The notes beneath the pieces are model-generated. The model was not told the DNA's origin, did no database searches, and was given only the letters and a program-made list of their open reading frames with translations. From Crocinitomicaceae bacterium (GTDB taxonomy: Bacteria; Bacteroidota; Bacteroidia; Flavobacteriales_D; Crocinitomicaceae): a stretch of 6,042 bases of DNA. The stretch spans positions 1 to 6,042 of the forward strand of contig JALWLM010000165.1 of assembly GCA_027084145.1 (NCBI GenBank). Direction: 5' to 3'. Position numbers and translations under genes: made by a program. Shown one piece after another: positions 1 through 5,758 of the stretch (positions are counted from its first letter, which is position 1; every line of letters begins with the position of its first letter).

Positions 1-271
1 CAAGAAAACCATTTAAAAGATCTTTCTCATCACTGTTTTTCCAATGATATAGTTCTTTTTTTAAACTTTCAAATTGAATATCATGAATCAACTCTTCTAC
101 TCTGGTTTGAAAAATAAGCCCCAAATCATTATTTCCCCACCAAGATTCCTCCAATAAAGGAATTGCTTTTTCTCCTTTTTCTATCAATGCTTGACGGATC
201 ATCGAATAAGTTTTTTCATTCGGATCATCCATTAATTGAATCATTGCTCGAATTTCTTTTTCGTCTTTCAT
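1..271 (-). CDS. SirB1/transglutaminase-like protein, N-terminal part (cut by window edge)
   Basis: The frame is open from an ATG at 271-269 to the left edge, giving the first 90 residues; the C-terminus lies outside the window. It begins MKDEKEIRAMIQLMDDPNEK and continues with short amphipathic helices (EKAIPLLEESWWG, FQTRVEELIHDIQFE, LKKELYHWK). This pattern, an opening 'LMDDPNEKTYSMIRQALIEKG' type helix pair and then a 'LIHDIQFE' helix, matches from memory the helical start of Bacteroidota proteins of the SirB1/transglutaminase-like superfamily (Transglut_core2). The transglutaminase-like core itself would be beyond the window, so catalytic residues cannot be judged. There is no signal peptide, so a cytoplasmic location is likely. 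The gene is divergent from the S9 peptidase with 177 bp between start codons. No clear TAnnTTTG box is seen for it, and the start has no convincing Shine-Dalgarno sequence. The family call rests on recalled similarity, while the gene itself is well supported. Confidence 0.65.
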   Translation of the reverse strand, partial: MKDEKEIRAMIQLMDDPNEKTYSMIRQALIEKGEKAIPLLEESWWGNNDLGLIFQTRVEELIHDIQFESLKKELYHWKNSDEKDLLNGFL

Positions 272-336
272 ATCGCTAATTTATCTCAAGAAATAATGCG
301 TTTTCTTAATTTTTAAAAAACTTATGAGCGATAACT

Positions 337-348
337 TGTTAATTAACA
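337..348. repeat. 12-bp perfect palindrome in a divergent intergenic region
   Basis: TGTTAATTAACA is a perfect inverted repeat lying between the divergent starts at 271 and 449. It is about 45 bp upstream of the -33 region of the peptidase promoter and about 65 bp upstream of the minus-strand start. It could be an operator shared by the two genes, but such AT-rich palindromes arise easily by chance. The rest of 272-392 shows nothing else I can support. Confidence 0.25.
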
Positions 349-392
349 TCCATTAACGACATTTTTAATCTTAAATCCCTTTATCATATCCC

Positions 393-422
393 TCTGATTT
401 AATAACTTTAGTATTATATTTG
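393..422 (+). promoter_or_regulatory. Probable Bacteroidota-type promoter of the S9 peptidase gene
   Basis: A perfect TAnnTTTG box (TATATTTG, 415-422) is preceded after 18 nt by TCTG (393-396), a one-mismatch version of the TTTG -33 element. Transcription would start near 428-430, leaving a leader of about 20 nt before the ATG at 449. That leader is A-rich and lacks a Shine-Dalgarno sequence, as is usual in this phylum. Confidence 0.6.
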
Positions 423-448
423 GAACATCAATTTTAAAATTAAACTCA

Positions 449-2602
449 ATGAAACACATTGTCTTCTTATTCATTTTAACAACATCGTTGTTATCTATTG
501 CTCAAGGACAAAAAAAGACAGAAAAGAAAGAATTACAACTGGAAACTGCAGTTTTACAACAATATCAGGCATTAAGACCTAAAAATCTTTCTTTTTTTCA
601 ATGGCTACCTGAAACTGACTGCTATTCATACTTAGATGGTTACACAACCTTAATGAAAGCTTCAGTAAGAGATTCAAAAGCAAAAAAAATAATAACAATT
701 CAAGAATTAAATAAAAAATTAGATGCTTCTCTTTATTGGTTTTCGGGATTTCAATGGAAAGATGTAAATGAATTTTGGGTAACCGATGGAAAAAATTATT
801 ACACCTATAATATTGTAGAAGAAAAAGGAGGAAAAATACTAAGCATTCCGGAAACAGCTGAAAATGCAGTTTTCGACCCTAATAAAGAACAGGTTGCTTA
901 CACAATGCAAAACAATTTATTCATTACAACTAAAAATCAAGAAAATATTATCGTTACTGACTTTAAAGACAAAAATATTGTTTCAGGACAAGCAATCGCC
1001 AGAAGTGAATTCGGAATAACCGACGGTATTTTTTGGTCGCCCAAAGGAAACAAACTGGCTTTTTATCAAAAAGATGAAAGTGAAGTACATGACTACCCTA
1101 TATTAGACATCAACACCACTCCCGGCACTGTTCGGTTCATTAAATACCCTATGGCCGGAGAAAAATCAGAAAAACCGAGAGTAGGAATTTTTGATTTGAA
1201 AAGCAAAAAAACTATTTATATCTCTCCTAGAGGAGCATCTGATGATTATTTGACAAATTTGTCATGGACGCCGGATGAAAAATTCGTTCTTATTGCCGAA
1301 GTTAATCGTGATCAGAATAAATATACACTTGATGTTTATGAAGCGGTAACAGGAAAATACATTAAAACATTATTTGAAGAAGCAAATGATAAATGGGTTG
1401 AACCGGAACATGCAGCTTTCTTTCCCAACGAAAAATCCAACAATTTTGTTTGGATGTCTGAAAAAGACGGTTTCATGAATTTATATTATATTGACTTTAG
1501 TGATGGAACTATCAAACAATTAACAAAAAATAAATTTGTAGCAACAAACATCATTAAAGCAATTGACGGAAAAATCTATTATAGTGCAACAGGAGAAACT
1601 CCTACAGAATCTCATCTTTATGCTGTAGACTTAAGAGGAAACAATAAAAAAATTACTAGAATTCCGGGTACGCACCATGTTTCTATCTCTGATGACGGGA
1701 AATATATCCATGATAACTTCACCAGTTACGATGTTCCCGGAAAATCATTGTTGTTATCTAACACAGGGAAAGTAAAAAAACATTTATTAGAAGCCGATAA
1801 TCCTTTAAAAGATTATCAAATAGGAAAAGCTGATATTAAAGTTCTAAAAGCTAAAGACGGCTCGGATTTATACACCAGACTTATCCGCCCAAGCAATTTT
1901 GATCCTAATAAAAAATACCCTGTCCTTATTTATGTTTACGGAGGACCTCATGCACAAATGATAACAAATTCATGGTTAGCCGGTGCAAGTCTTTGGATGT
2001 ATTGGATGGCAGAGCAAGGATATCTCGTTTTCACATTAGATAATAGAGGGTCTGCTAACCGAGGTTTTGCTTGGGAGTCTCAAATTCATAGACAGTGTGG
2101 AACGGTAGAAATCGAAGATCAAATGACCGGAGTAGAATATTTGAAGTCACTACCTTATGTTGACAAAGAAAGGTTGGCTGTTCACGGATGGTCTTACGGT
2201 GGTTTTATGACCTCTTCCCTAATGCTTCGTCAACCGGATGTTTTTAATGTAGGAGTTGCCGGAGGACCTGTTACAGATTGGAAGTTTTATGAAGTAATGT
2301 ATGGAGAAAGATATATGGACAAACCTGAAGAAAACTTAAAAGGCTATGAAAAAGCTTCTTTGATAACACATGCTCATAAGCTGAAAGGCAAATTACTTTT
2401 AATACATGGTACGGCTGATGATGTCGTTGTAATGCAACACAATCTTACTTTAATCAAGCGTTTTATTGAAGTAAAAAAACAAAATGTGGACTTCTTTGTT
2501 TACCCGATGCATAAACATAATGTTCATGGAATGGATCGAGTACATTTAATTCAAAAAGTAACTAATTATATCATGAAAAATAATTACCCTGTAAAAAAAT
2601 AG
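449..2602 (+). CDS. Secreted S9B dipeptidyl/prolyl tripeptidyl peptidase-like serine protease
   Basis: This 717-residue protein is a complete member of the dipeptidyl peptidase IV family, whose members release N-terminal di- or tripeptides after proline. A signal peptide covers residues 1-18 (hydrophobic stretch VFLFILTTSLLSIA, with likely cleavage S-I-A before Q19), so it acts in the periplasm or at the cell surface. Residues about 90-430 form the DPPIV-type beta-propeller, and about 460-717 form the alpha/beta-hydrolase domain. The visible active site is Ser582 (GWSYGG), Asp657 (GTADD) and His690 (HKHNV). Tyr497 in VYGGP is the likely oxyanion-hole residue. Glu187 (RSEFGI) and Glu615 (FYEVMYGERY) match the two glutamates that bind the substrate amino group. 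Around the catalytic Asp the protein reads DDVVVMQHNL rather than the DDNVHFQ of DPPIV. From memory this resembles Porphyromonas gingivalis prolyl tripeptidyl peptidase (about 732 aa), so tripeptide release is plausible but inferred. There is no C-terminal sorting domain. The likely role is nutrition from peptides. The gene stands alone, and no clear terminator follows it before the rpsA promoter. Confidence 0.93.
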   Translation: MKHIVFLFILTTSLLSIAQGQKKTEKKELQLETAVLQQYQALRPKNLSFFQWLPETDCYSYLDGYTTLMKASVRDSKAKKIITIQELNKKLDASLYWFSGFQWKDVNEFWVTDGKNYYTYNIVEEKGGKILSIPETAENAVFDPNKEQVAYTMQNNLFITTKNQENIIVTDFKDKNIVSGQAIARSEFGITDGIFWSPKGNKLAFYQKDESEVHDYPILDINTTPGTVRFIKYPMAGEKSEKPRVGIFDLKSKKTIYISPRGASDDYLTNLSWTPDEKFVLIAEVNRDQNKYTLDVYEAVTGKYIKTLFEEANDKWVEPEHAAFFPNEKSNNFVWMSEKDGFMNLYYIDFSDGTIKQLTKNKFVATNIIKAIDGKIYYSATGETPTESHLYAVDLRGNNKKITRIPGTHHVSISDDGKYIHDNFTSYDVPGKSLLLSNTGKVKKHLLEADNPLKDYQIGKADIKVLKAKDGSDLYTRLIRPSNFDPNKKYPVLIYVYGGPHAQMITNSWLAGASLWMYWMAEQGYLVFTLDNRGSANRGFAWESQIHRQCGTVEIEDQMTGVEYLKSLPYVDKERLAVHGWSYGGFMTSSLMLRQPDVFNVGVAGGPVTDWKFYEVMYGERYMDKPEENLKGYEKASLITHAHKLKGKLLLIHGTADDVVVMQHNLTLIKRFIEVKKQNVDFFVYPMHKHNVHGMDRVHLIQKVTNYIMKNNYPVKK

Positions 2603-2634
2603 CATGTTTTTCAGTATTTTCTAATAACTAAGGC

Positions 2635-2663
2635 TTTGATTTAAAAATAATTCACTACCTTTG
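2635..2663 (+). promoter_or_regulatory. Strong Bacteroidota-type promoter of rpsA
   Basis: TTTG (2635-2638) and TAnnTTTG (TACCTTTG, 2656-2663) are both exact matches to the primary sigma factor consensus of Bacteroidota, with a 17-nt spacer. Transcription should start near 2669-2671, about 100 nt ahead of the rpsA start codon. The promoter begins only 33 nt after the stop codon of the peptidase gene, so rpsA has its own transcription start. Exact consensus at both elements fits a highly expressed ribosomal protein gene. Confidence 0.8.
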
Positions 2664-2669
2664 CAGTCC

Positions 2670-2770
2670 GAAATTGTAATGGTTTTGTTCGCCAATCTAT
2701 CCTAGGGCGATAATGTTTAACAAACTTTCAAGTTTAGATAGAGAACTTGAAATACAAAGAAAAACGCCAC
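2670..2770 (+). promoter_or_regulatory. Structured rpsA leader RNA with two hairpins and complementary loops
   Basis: Hairpin 1 has a GC-rich stem TCGCC (2689-2693) with GGCGA (2706-2710) and a 12-nt loop. It is supported by an outer stem 2682-2688 with 2720-2725, which has one bulged T (2686) and an unpaired 3' side at 2711-2719. Hairpin 2 follows directly: TTTCAAGTT (2726-2734) pairs perfectly with AACTTGAAA (2744-2752), closed by a possible T-G wobble over a 7-nt loop. The loop of hairpin 1 holds TCTATC (2696-2701), the exact complement of GATAGA (2737-2742) in loop 2, so a kissing interaction is possible. About 18 nt of A-rich single strand then lead to the ATG, with no Shine-Dalgarno sequence. 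S1 of Escherichia coli is known to repress its own translation through its folded leader. A similar autogenous role here is inference from position and structure. Confidence 0.55.
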
Positions 2771-4645
2771 ATGGCAGAAGAAAAAAAAGAAGAAGTTGTA
2801 AACAAAGAAGAAGTTACAACAAATGAAGTAGAAACATCTACTGAACAAAAAGAAGAAACTACAAATGAAGTAGTTAAAACAGTTGAAGCAGATGCAAACG
2901 TTTTAGAAAATGTTGAAGACTTTAACTGGGAAGCACTTGAATTAGACGGTTATACACCGGCTGAAAGAGAAGAATTAGCAAAACGTTATGAAGGAACGTT
3001 AAATTCTCTTACAGAACACGAAGTTGTCAAAGGAACTGTAATCTCCTTAAATGACAAAGAAGTTGTTGTAAACATCGGGTACAAATCAGAAGCGGTTATT
3101 CCACGAAACGAATTCAGATACAATCCGGATTTAAAAGTTGGTGATGAAGTTGACGTATATATCGAAAAGTTAGAAGATAAATACGGACAACTTGTTGTTT
3201 CTCATCGTATTGCCCGTATCCATAGCGCATGGAAAAAAGTGAATGAGGCTCTTAAAACAGGTGAAATCATTATTGGACATGTAAAGTGTAGAACAAAAGG
3301 AGGTTTAATTGTTGATGTATTTGGATTAGAGGCATTCTTACCGGGGTCTCAAATTGATGTTAAACCAATTAAAGATTACGACGTTTATGTTGGTAAAAAC
3401 ATGGAATTCAAAGTTGTTAAAATCAACCAAGAATTCAAAAACGTTGTTGTGTCGCATAAAGCACTTATTGAAGCTGAACTTGAAGAACAAAAGAAACAAA
3501 TTATATCCGGTCTTGAAAAAGGACAAGTTCTTAAAGGAGTGGTTAAAAACATCACATCTTACGGAGTATTCATCGACTTGGGGGGTGTTGATGGTTTAAT
3601 TCACATCACTGACCTTTCTTGGGGAAGAATCAATCACCCTGAAGAAGTTGTTCAGCTAGATCAAGAAATAGATGTTGTTATCATCGACTTTGATGATGAA
3701 AAGAAAAGAATTGCTTTAGGATTGAAACAATTACAAGCACATCCTTGGGATGCTTTAGATGAAAACTTAAAAGTTGGAGATAAAGTTAAAGGAAAAGTAG
3801 TTGTCATCGCTGATTACGGTGCATTTATTGAAATTGCTCCGGGAGTTGAAGGTCTGATTCACGTTTCAGAAATGAGCTGGTCACAACACCTTCGATCTGC
3901 TCAAGACTTCTTAAAAGTTGGTGATGAAGTAGAAGCAATTATCCTTACTTTAGATAGAGAAGAAAGAAAAATGTCTCTTGGAATCAAGCAATTAATGCCG
4001 GATCCATGGGATAAAATTGAAGAGAAGTTTGCTGTTGGAACAAAACACACAGCAAAAGTGAGAAACTTCACAAACTTTGGTGTATTTGTAGAATTAGAAG
4101 AAGGTGTAGATGGGTTAATCCATATTTCAGATTTATCTTGGCAAAAGAAAATCAAACATCCTTCTGAATTCTGTAAAGTAGGTGATGAAATCGAGGTTGT
4201 GGTATTGGAAATCGATAAGGAAAACAGAAAAATTGCATTAGGTCATAAGCAAGTAGAAGAAAATCCATGGGAAGTATTTGCTGACACTTTCAAAGAAGGA
4301 AGCGTACACCAAGGAACTGTTATCGAATTAAAAGATAAATCAGGTGTTGTTTCTCTACCTTACGGACTTGAAGCAATTTGTCCTGCAAGACACATGAGAA
4401 AAGCTGATGGTTCTAACTTAAAAGTAGATGAAACAGCTGATTTCGAAGTAATAGAATTCAACCAAGATGCACGTAAGATTGTTGTTTCTCATACAAAAAC
4501 ATTTGAAGATATTGAAGACAGCCGTCCTTCTAAAAAATCATCTTCAAATACTACGAAAAAGATCAACCAATCGACAGAAAAATCAACACTTGGTGATTTA
4601 GATGCATTAAGTGATTTGAAAAATAAATTAGACGGAAAGAAATAA
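2771..4645 (+). CDS. rpsA: 30S ribosomal protein S1 (bS1)
   Basis: From the ATG at 2771 this is a 624-residue protein starting MAEEKKEE. S1 holds mRNA on the 30S subunit through RNA-binding OB folds. Six S1 repeats start near residues 84, 164, 251, 336, 423 and 510. Repeats 3 to 5 carry the classic signature, for example ITSYGVFIDLGGVDGLIHIT, IADYGAFIEI...VEGLIHVS and FTNFGVFVEL...VDGLIHIS. Repeats 1, 2 and 6 are more divergent, as usual: 1 and 2 bind the ribosome in the family. The N-terminal 45 residues are a Glu/Lys/Thr-rich acidic extension, and the tail is Ser/Lys-rich ending in TLGDLDALSDLKNKL, a C-terminal motif typical of Bacteroidota S1. An in-frame TTG at 2747 would add eight residues, but it sits inside the leader hairpin and adds nothing family-like, so the ATG is preferred. 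Since this phylum mostly lacks Shine-Dalgarno sites, S1 probably matters strongly for initiation. The gene has its own promoter, leader and terminator. Confidence 0.97.
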   Translation: MAEEKKEEVVNKEEVTTNEVETSTEQKEETTNEVVKTVEADANVLENVEDFNWEALELDGYTPAEREELAKRYEGTLNSLTEHEVVKGTVISLNDKEVVVNIGYKSEAVIPRNEFRYNPDLKVGDEVDVYIEKLEDKYGQLVVSHRIARIHSAWKKVNEALKTGEIIIGHVKCRTKGGLIVDVFGLEAFLPGSQIDVKPIKDYDVYVGKNMEFKVVKINQEFKNVVVSHKALIEAELEEQKKQIISGLEKGQVLKGVVKNITSYGVFIDLGGVDGLIHITDLSWGRINHPEEVVQLDQEIDVVIIDFDDEKKRIALGLKQLQAHPWDALDENLKVGDKVKGKVVVIADYGAFIEIAPGVEGLIHVSEMSWSQHLRSAQDFLKVGDEVEAIILTLDREERKMSLGIKQLMPDPWDKIEEKFAVGTKHTAKVRNFTNFGVFVELEEGVDGLIHISDLSWQKKIKHPSEFCKVGDEIEVVVLEIDKENRKIALGHKQVEENPWEVFADTFKEGSVHQGTVIELKDKSGVVSLPYGLEAICPARHMRKADGSNLKVDETADFEVIEFNQDARKIVVSHTKTFEDIEDSRPSKKSSSNTTKKINQSTEKSTLGDLDALSDLKNKLDGKK

Positions 4646-4662
4646 TTTCCGAAATAAAAATG

Positions 4663-4694
4663 AAGCGTCCCATTATAAAAATGGGACGTTTTTT
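4663..4694 (+). terminator. Intrinsic terminator of rpsA
   Basis: CGTCCCAT (4666-4673) pairs perfectly with ATGGGACG (4681-4688) around a 7-nt loop. A G-T wobble and two A-T pairs extend it to 11 pairs, and a run of six T (4689-4694) follows. It begins 18 nt after the rpsA stop codon. An A-rich stretch on the left side means it could also work for transcription from the right. Confidence 0.9.
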
Positions 4695-4695
4695 A

Positions 4696-5040
4696 TTGTC
4701 CAAATATAAAAGCAAATCGATTCTCAAATACAAACCACATCCTTGGCACGGAATAGAAATCGGTAAAATTTTCCCCAACATTGGCACCTCATTTATTAAA
4801 GTTGTACCTACGATATTATAAAATTGACAAAGAAACTGGATACTTAAAACTTAATCGTCCGAAAAAATTTTCTAATATCATTCCTGTACTCTAATGTTTT
4901 ATACTTAAAACATACTGTGGAAAGTCCTCATATTTCTATAGTTTATAGAACTCGTGGATTACGGATGTTTAATAACTCAAAGGAAACATACAAAGTCATT
5001 TTATGCTTTATTCTATATTATGGAAGAAAAGTTTGGTTAA
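4696..5040 (+). pseudogene. ppa: Decayed inorganic pyrophosphatase gene (ppa remnant)
   Basis: The intact enzyme hydrolyses pyrophosphate to phosphate in the cytoplasm. Frame one, about 4696-4818, reads KYKPHPWHGIEIGK then FPNIGTSFIKVVPT, which resembles the N-terminus of the Bacteroidota family I pyrophosphatase (WHGIxIG...IEIVPTDT). It then hits TAA at 4819. Similarity resumes in another frame at 4814-4891 with YYKIDKETGYLKLNRPKKF and SNIIPVL, matching the expected 'KYEIDKETGYLKxDRPQKFSNIIPALYGF'. TAA at 4892 stands where TAT (Tyr) is expected. The same frame continues CFILKTYCGK where GFIPKTYCGE is usual, so Gly and Pro codons are also changed. Beyond 4925 similarity is faint: CLITQRKHT near 4966-4992 may echo CVLTERNIT. 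MEEKFG plus TAA (5020-5040) resembles the usual C-terminus. About 345 bp remain of an expected 700 or so, so the active-site middle is deleted. No start codon or promoter is seen, and the left edge abuts the rpsA terminator. Another ppa copy elsewhere is likely but not visible here. Confidence 0.82.
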
Positions 5041-5042
5041 AT

Positions 5043-5070
5043 AAAAAACGCCTTTTTTGAGGCGTTTTTT
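5043..5070. terminator. Bidirectional intrinsic terminator between convergent units
   Basis: AAAAAACGCCT (5043-5053) pairs perfectly with AGGCGTTTTTT (5060-5070) around a 6-nt loop. The stem has a GC core flanked by A and T runs, so on either strand the hairpin ends in a T tract. It lies 3 nt after the stop of the ppa remnant and about 60 nt beyond the stop of the minus-strand lipoprotein gene, and can serve both. Confidence 0.88.
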
Positions 5071-5121
5071 ATTTTTCATCTTACACTAATTCTTGCAATT
5101 AATCTATCTCTCCTCTTAGAA

Positions 5122-5160
5122 GCTTTAAACTTACCATTTTTTGGCTTTAAACTCACCATT
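5122..5160 (-). repeat. Imperfect direct repeat (22-bp period) at the lipoprotein gene's 3' end
   Basis: On the minus strand AATGGTGAGTTTAAAGC (5160-5144) is followed 22 nt later by AATGGTAAGTTTAAAGC (5138-5122), 16 of 17 bases identical. The first copy encodes NGEFKA. The second is read one base out of phase, so its TGGTAA supplies the final Trp and the stop codon of the lipoprotein gene. Confidence 0.7.
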
Positions 5161-5676
5161 AGTAACTTGGACTATAGTACTATCTGAAACATTATAGGCT
5201 GTAAATGAAAATGTTCCTCTTACATAATTACTATTATTCTCTGATATTGTAACTGTCCCTTCCTCACTAGGTGAACCACCAACTGTCATCCACACATTTG
5301 TTCCACCTGCAGAATACGAGAAAAGATTATAACCTCCGCTAGAATAAGTGAATGTACCTGTTTCTGTAGGGCTAGAAAGTGCTATTGCTATCTGAATTAT
5401 ATTTCCGGTTACATCGTCTATCCCCCGTATAGTATAACCAGCTGAACCTGACGGGGCACCTGATGTATCTGTAAGTTGCATAACAACACCCGGAACATAA
5501 TCTGTACCTGTAGCATGAAATGAATTTCCATCCGCTACGGCATTCATAAAATACTGACCTTGTGTTGCTGAGGAAGAACCTCCACTTCCCCCCGAAGAAG
5601 ACTCTTCTTTTTTACATGAAGTAAATAAGAACAGTCCCATTATTAAAACCGATAATACTACTGCTGTTTTTTTCAT
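5131..5676 (-). CDS. Small lipoprotein of unknown function (possible DUF6252-like)
   Basis: The product has 181 residues. Residues 1-20 form a lipoprotein signal peptide (MKKTAVVLSVLIMGLFLFTS) with the lipid-bearing Cys at 21. The residues after it, K-K-E-E-S, fit the X-K-(D/E)2-X lipoprotein export signal described in flavobacteria, so display on the cell surface is plausible. A Ser/Gly linker (about 26-36) leads to a beta-rich domain (about 40-179) with alternating polar and hydrophobic residues and many Gly, Ser and Thr, including GTFTYSSGG, EEGTVTISE and YVRGTFSFTA. A segment of the type 'GTxTIxxxx...GTFSFTA...VTNGxF' is typical of small Bacteroidota lipoproteins annotated as DUF6252, but I assign this only by recollection. 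No catalytic motif and no Cys other than the lipidated one are seen. It has its own promoter downstream of the thioredoxin-like gene, and the shared terminator follows its stop. The C-terminus KAKKW is set by a local duplication, so the protein may end differently from relatives. Confidence 0.85.
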   Translation of the reverse strand: MKKTAVVLSVLIMGLFLFTSCKKEESSSGGSGGSSSATQGQYFMNAVADGNSFHATGTDYVPGVVMQLTDTSGAPSGSAGYTIRGIDDVTGNIIQIAIALSSPTETGTFTYSSGGYNLFSYSAGGTNVWMTVGGSPSEEGTVTISENNSNYVRGTFSFTAYNVSDSTIVQVTNGEFKAKKW

Positions 5677-5696
5677 AATAAAAAATTTATATACTT

Positions 5697-5725
5697 CAAA
5701 TATACAAATTTTAAAAAACTAACAG
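5697..5725 (-). promoter_or_regulatory. Probable promoter of the lipoprotein gene
   Basis: On the minus strand TATATTTG (5704-5697) is an exact TAnnTTTG box. Transcription would start near 5691, about 15 nt before the ATG at 5676. At the -33 position only a weak element (around ACTGTT, 5725-5720) is present. A promoter that lacks a good -33 box often needs an activator, which fits the palindrome just upstream. Confidence 0.55.
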
Positions 5726-5727
5726 TA

Positions 5728-5741
5728 TAGGGTTTACCCTA
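5728..5741. promoter_or_regulatory. Palindromic candidate operator upstream of the lipoprotein promoter
   Basis: TAGGGT and ACCCTA are perfect inverted arms separated by TT. The centre lies about 43 bp upstream of the predicted transcription start and directly behind the weak -33 region. That is the classic position for an activator dimer touching RNA polymerase. The 2-nt spacer is too short for an RNA hairpin loop, so a terminator of the upstream gene is unlikely. The binding protein is unknown. Confidence 0.4.
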
Positions 5742-5758
5742 GTAAGTGTATTAAAATT

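Noticed and set aside
2603..2634. Possible terminator for the S9 peptidase gene
   Set aside because: T-rich stretches are present but no stable hairpin precedes them.
2747..2770. Upstream in-frame TTG start that would extend S1 by eight residues (MKYKEKRH)
   Set aside because: The TTG lies in the 3' arm of the perfect leader hairpin, and the extension is not like S1 N-termini, whereas MAEEKK at the ATG 2771 is typical.
3338..3599. Open frames on both strands inside rpsA (3338-3526 minus, 3354-3599 plus)
   Set aside because: They overlap strongly conserved S1 repeats in other frames, have compositions that follow from the S1 codons, and show no recognisable motif.
3901..4155. 84-codon minus-strand open frame inside rpsA
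   Set aside because: It is antisense to S1 repeats 4 and 5 with no promoter or family signal, so it is a shadow.
4563..4787. 74-codon minus-strand open frame spanning the rpsA end and its terminator
   Set aside because: It crosses the terminator hairpin and is antisense to the rpsA tail and the ppa remnant; no independent support.
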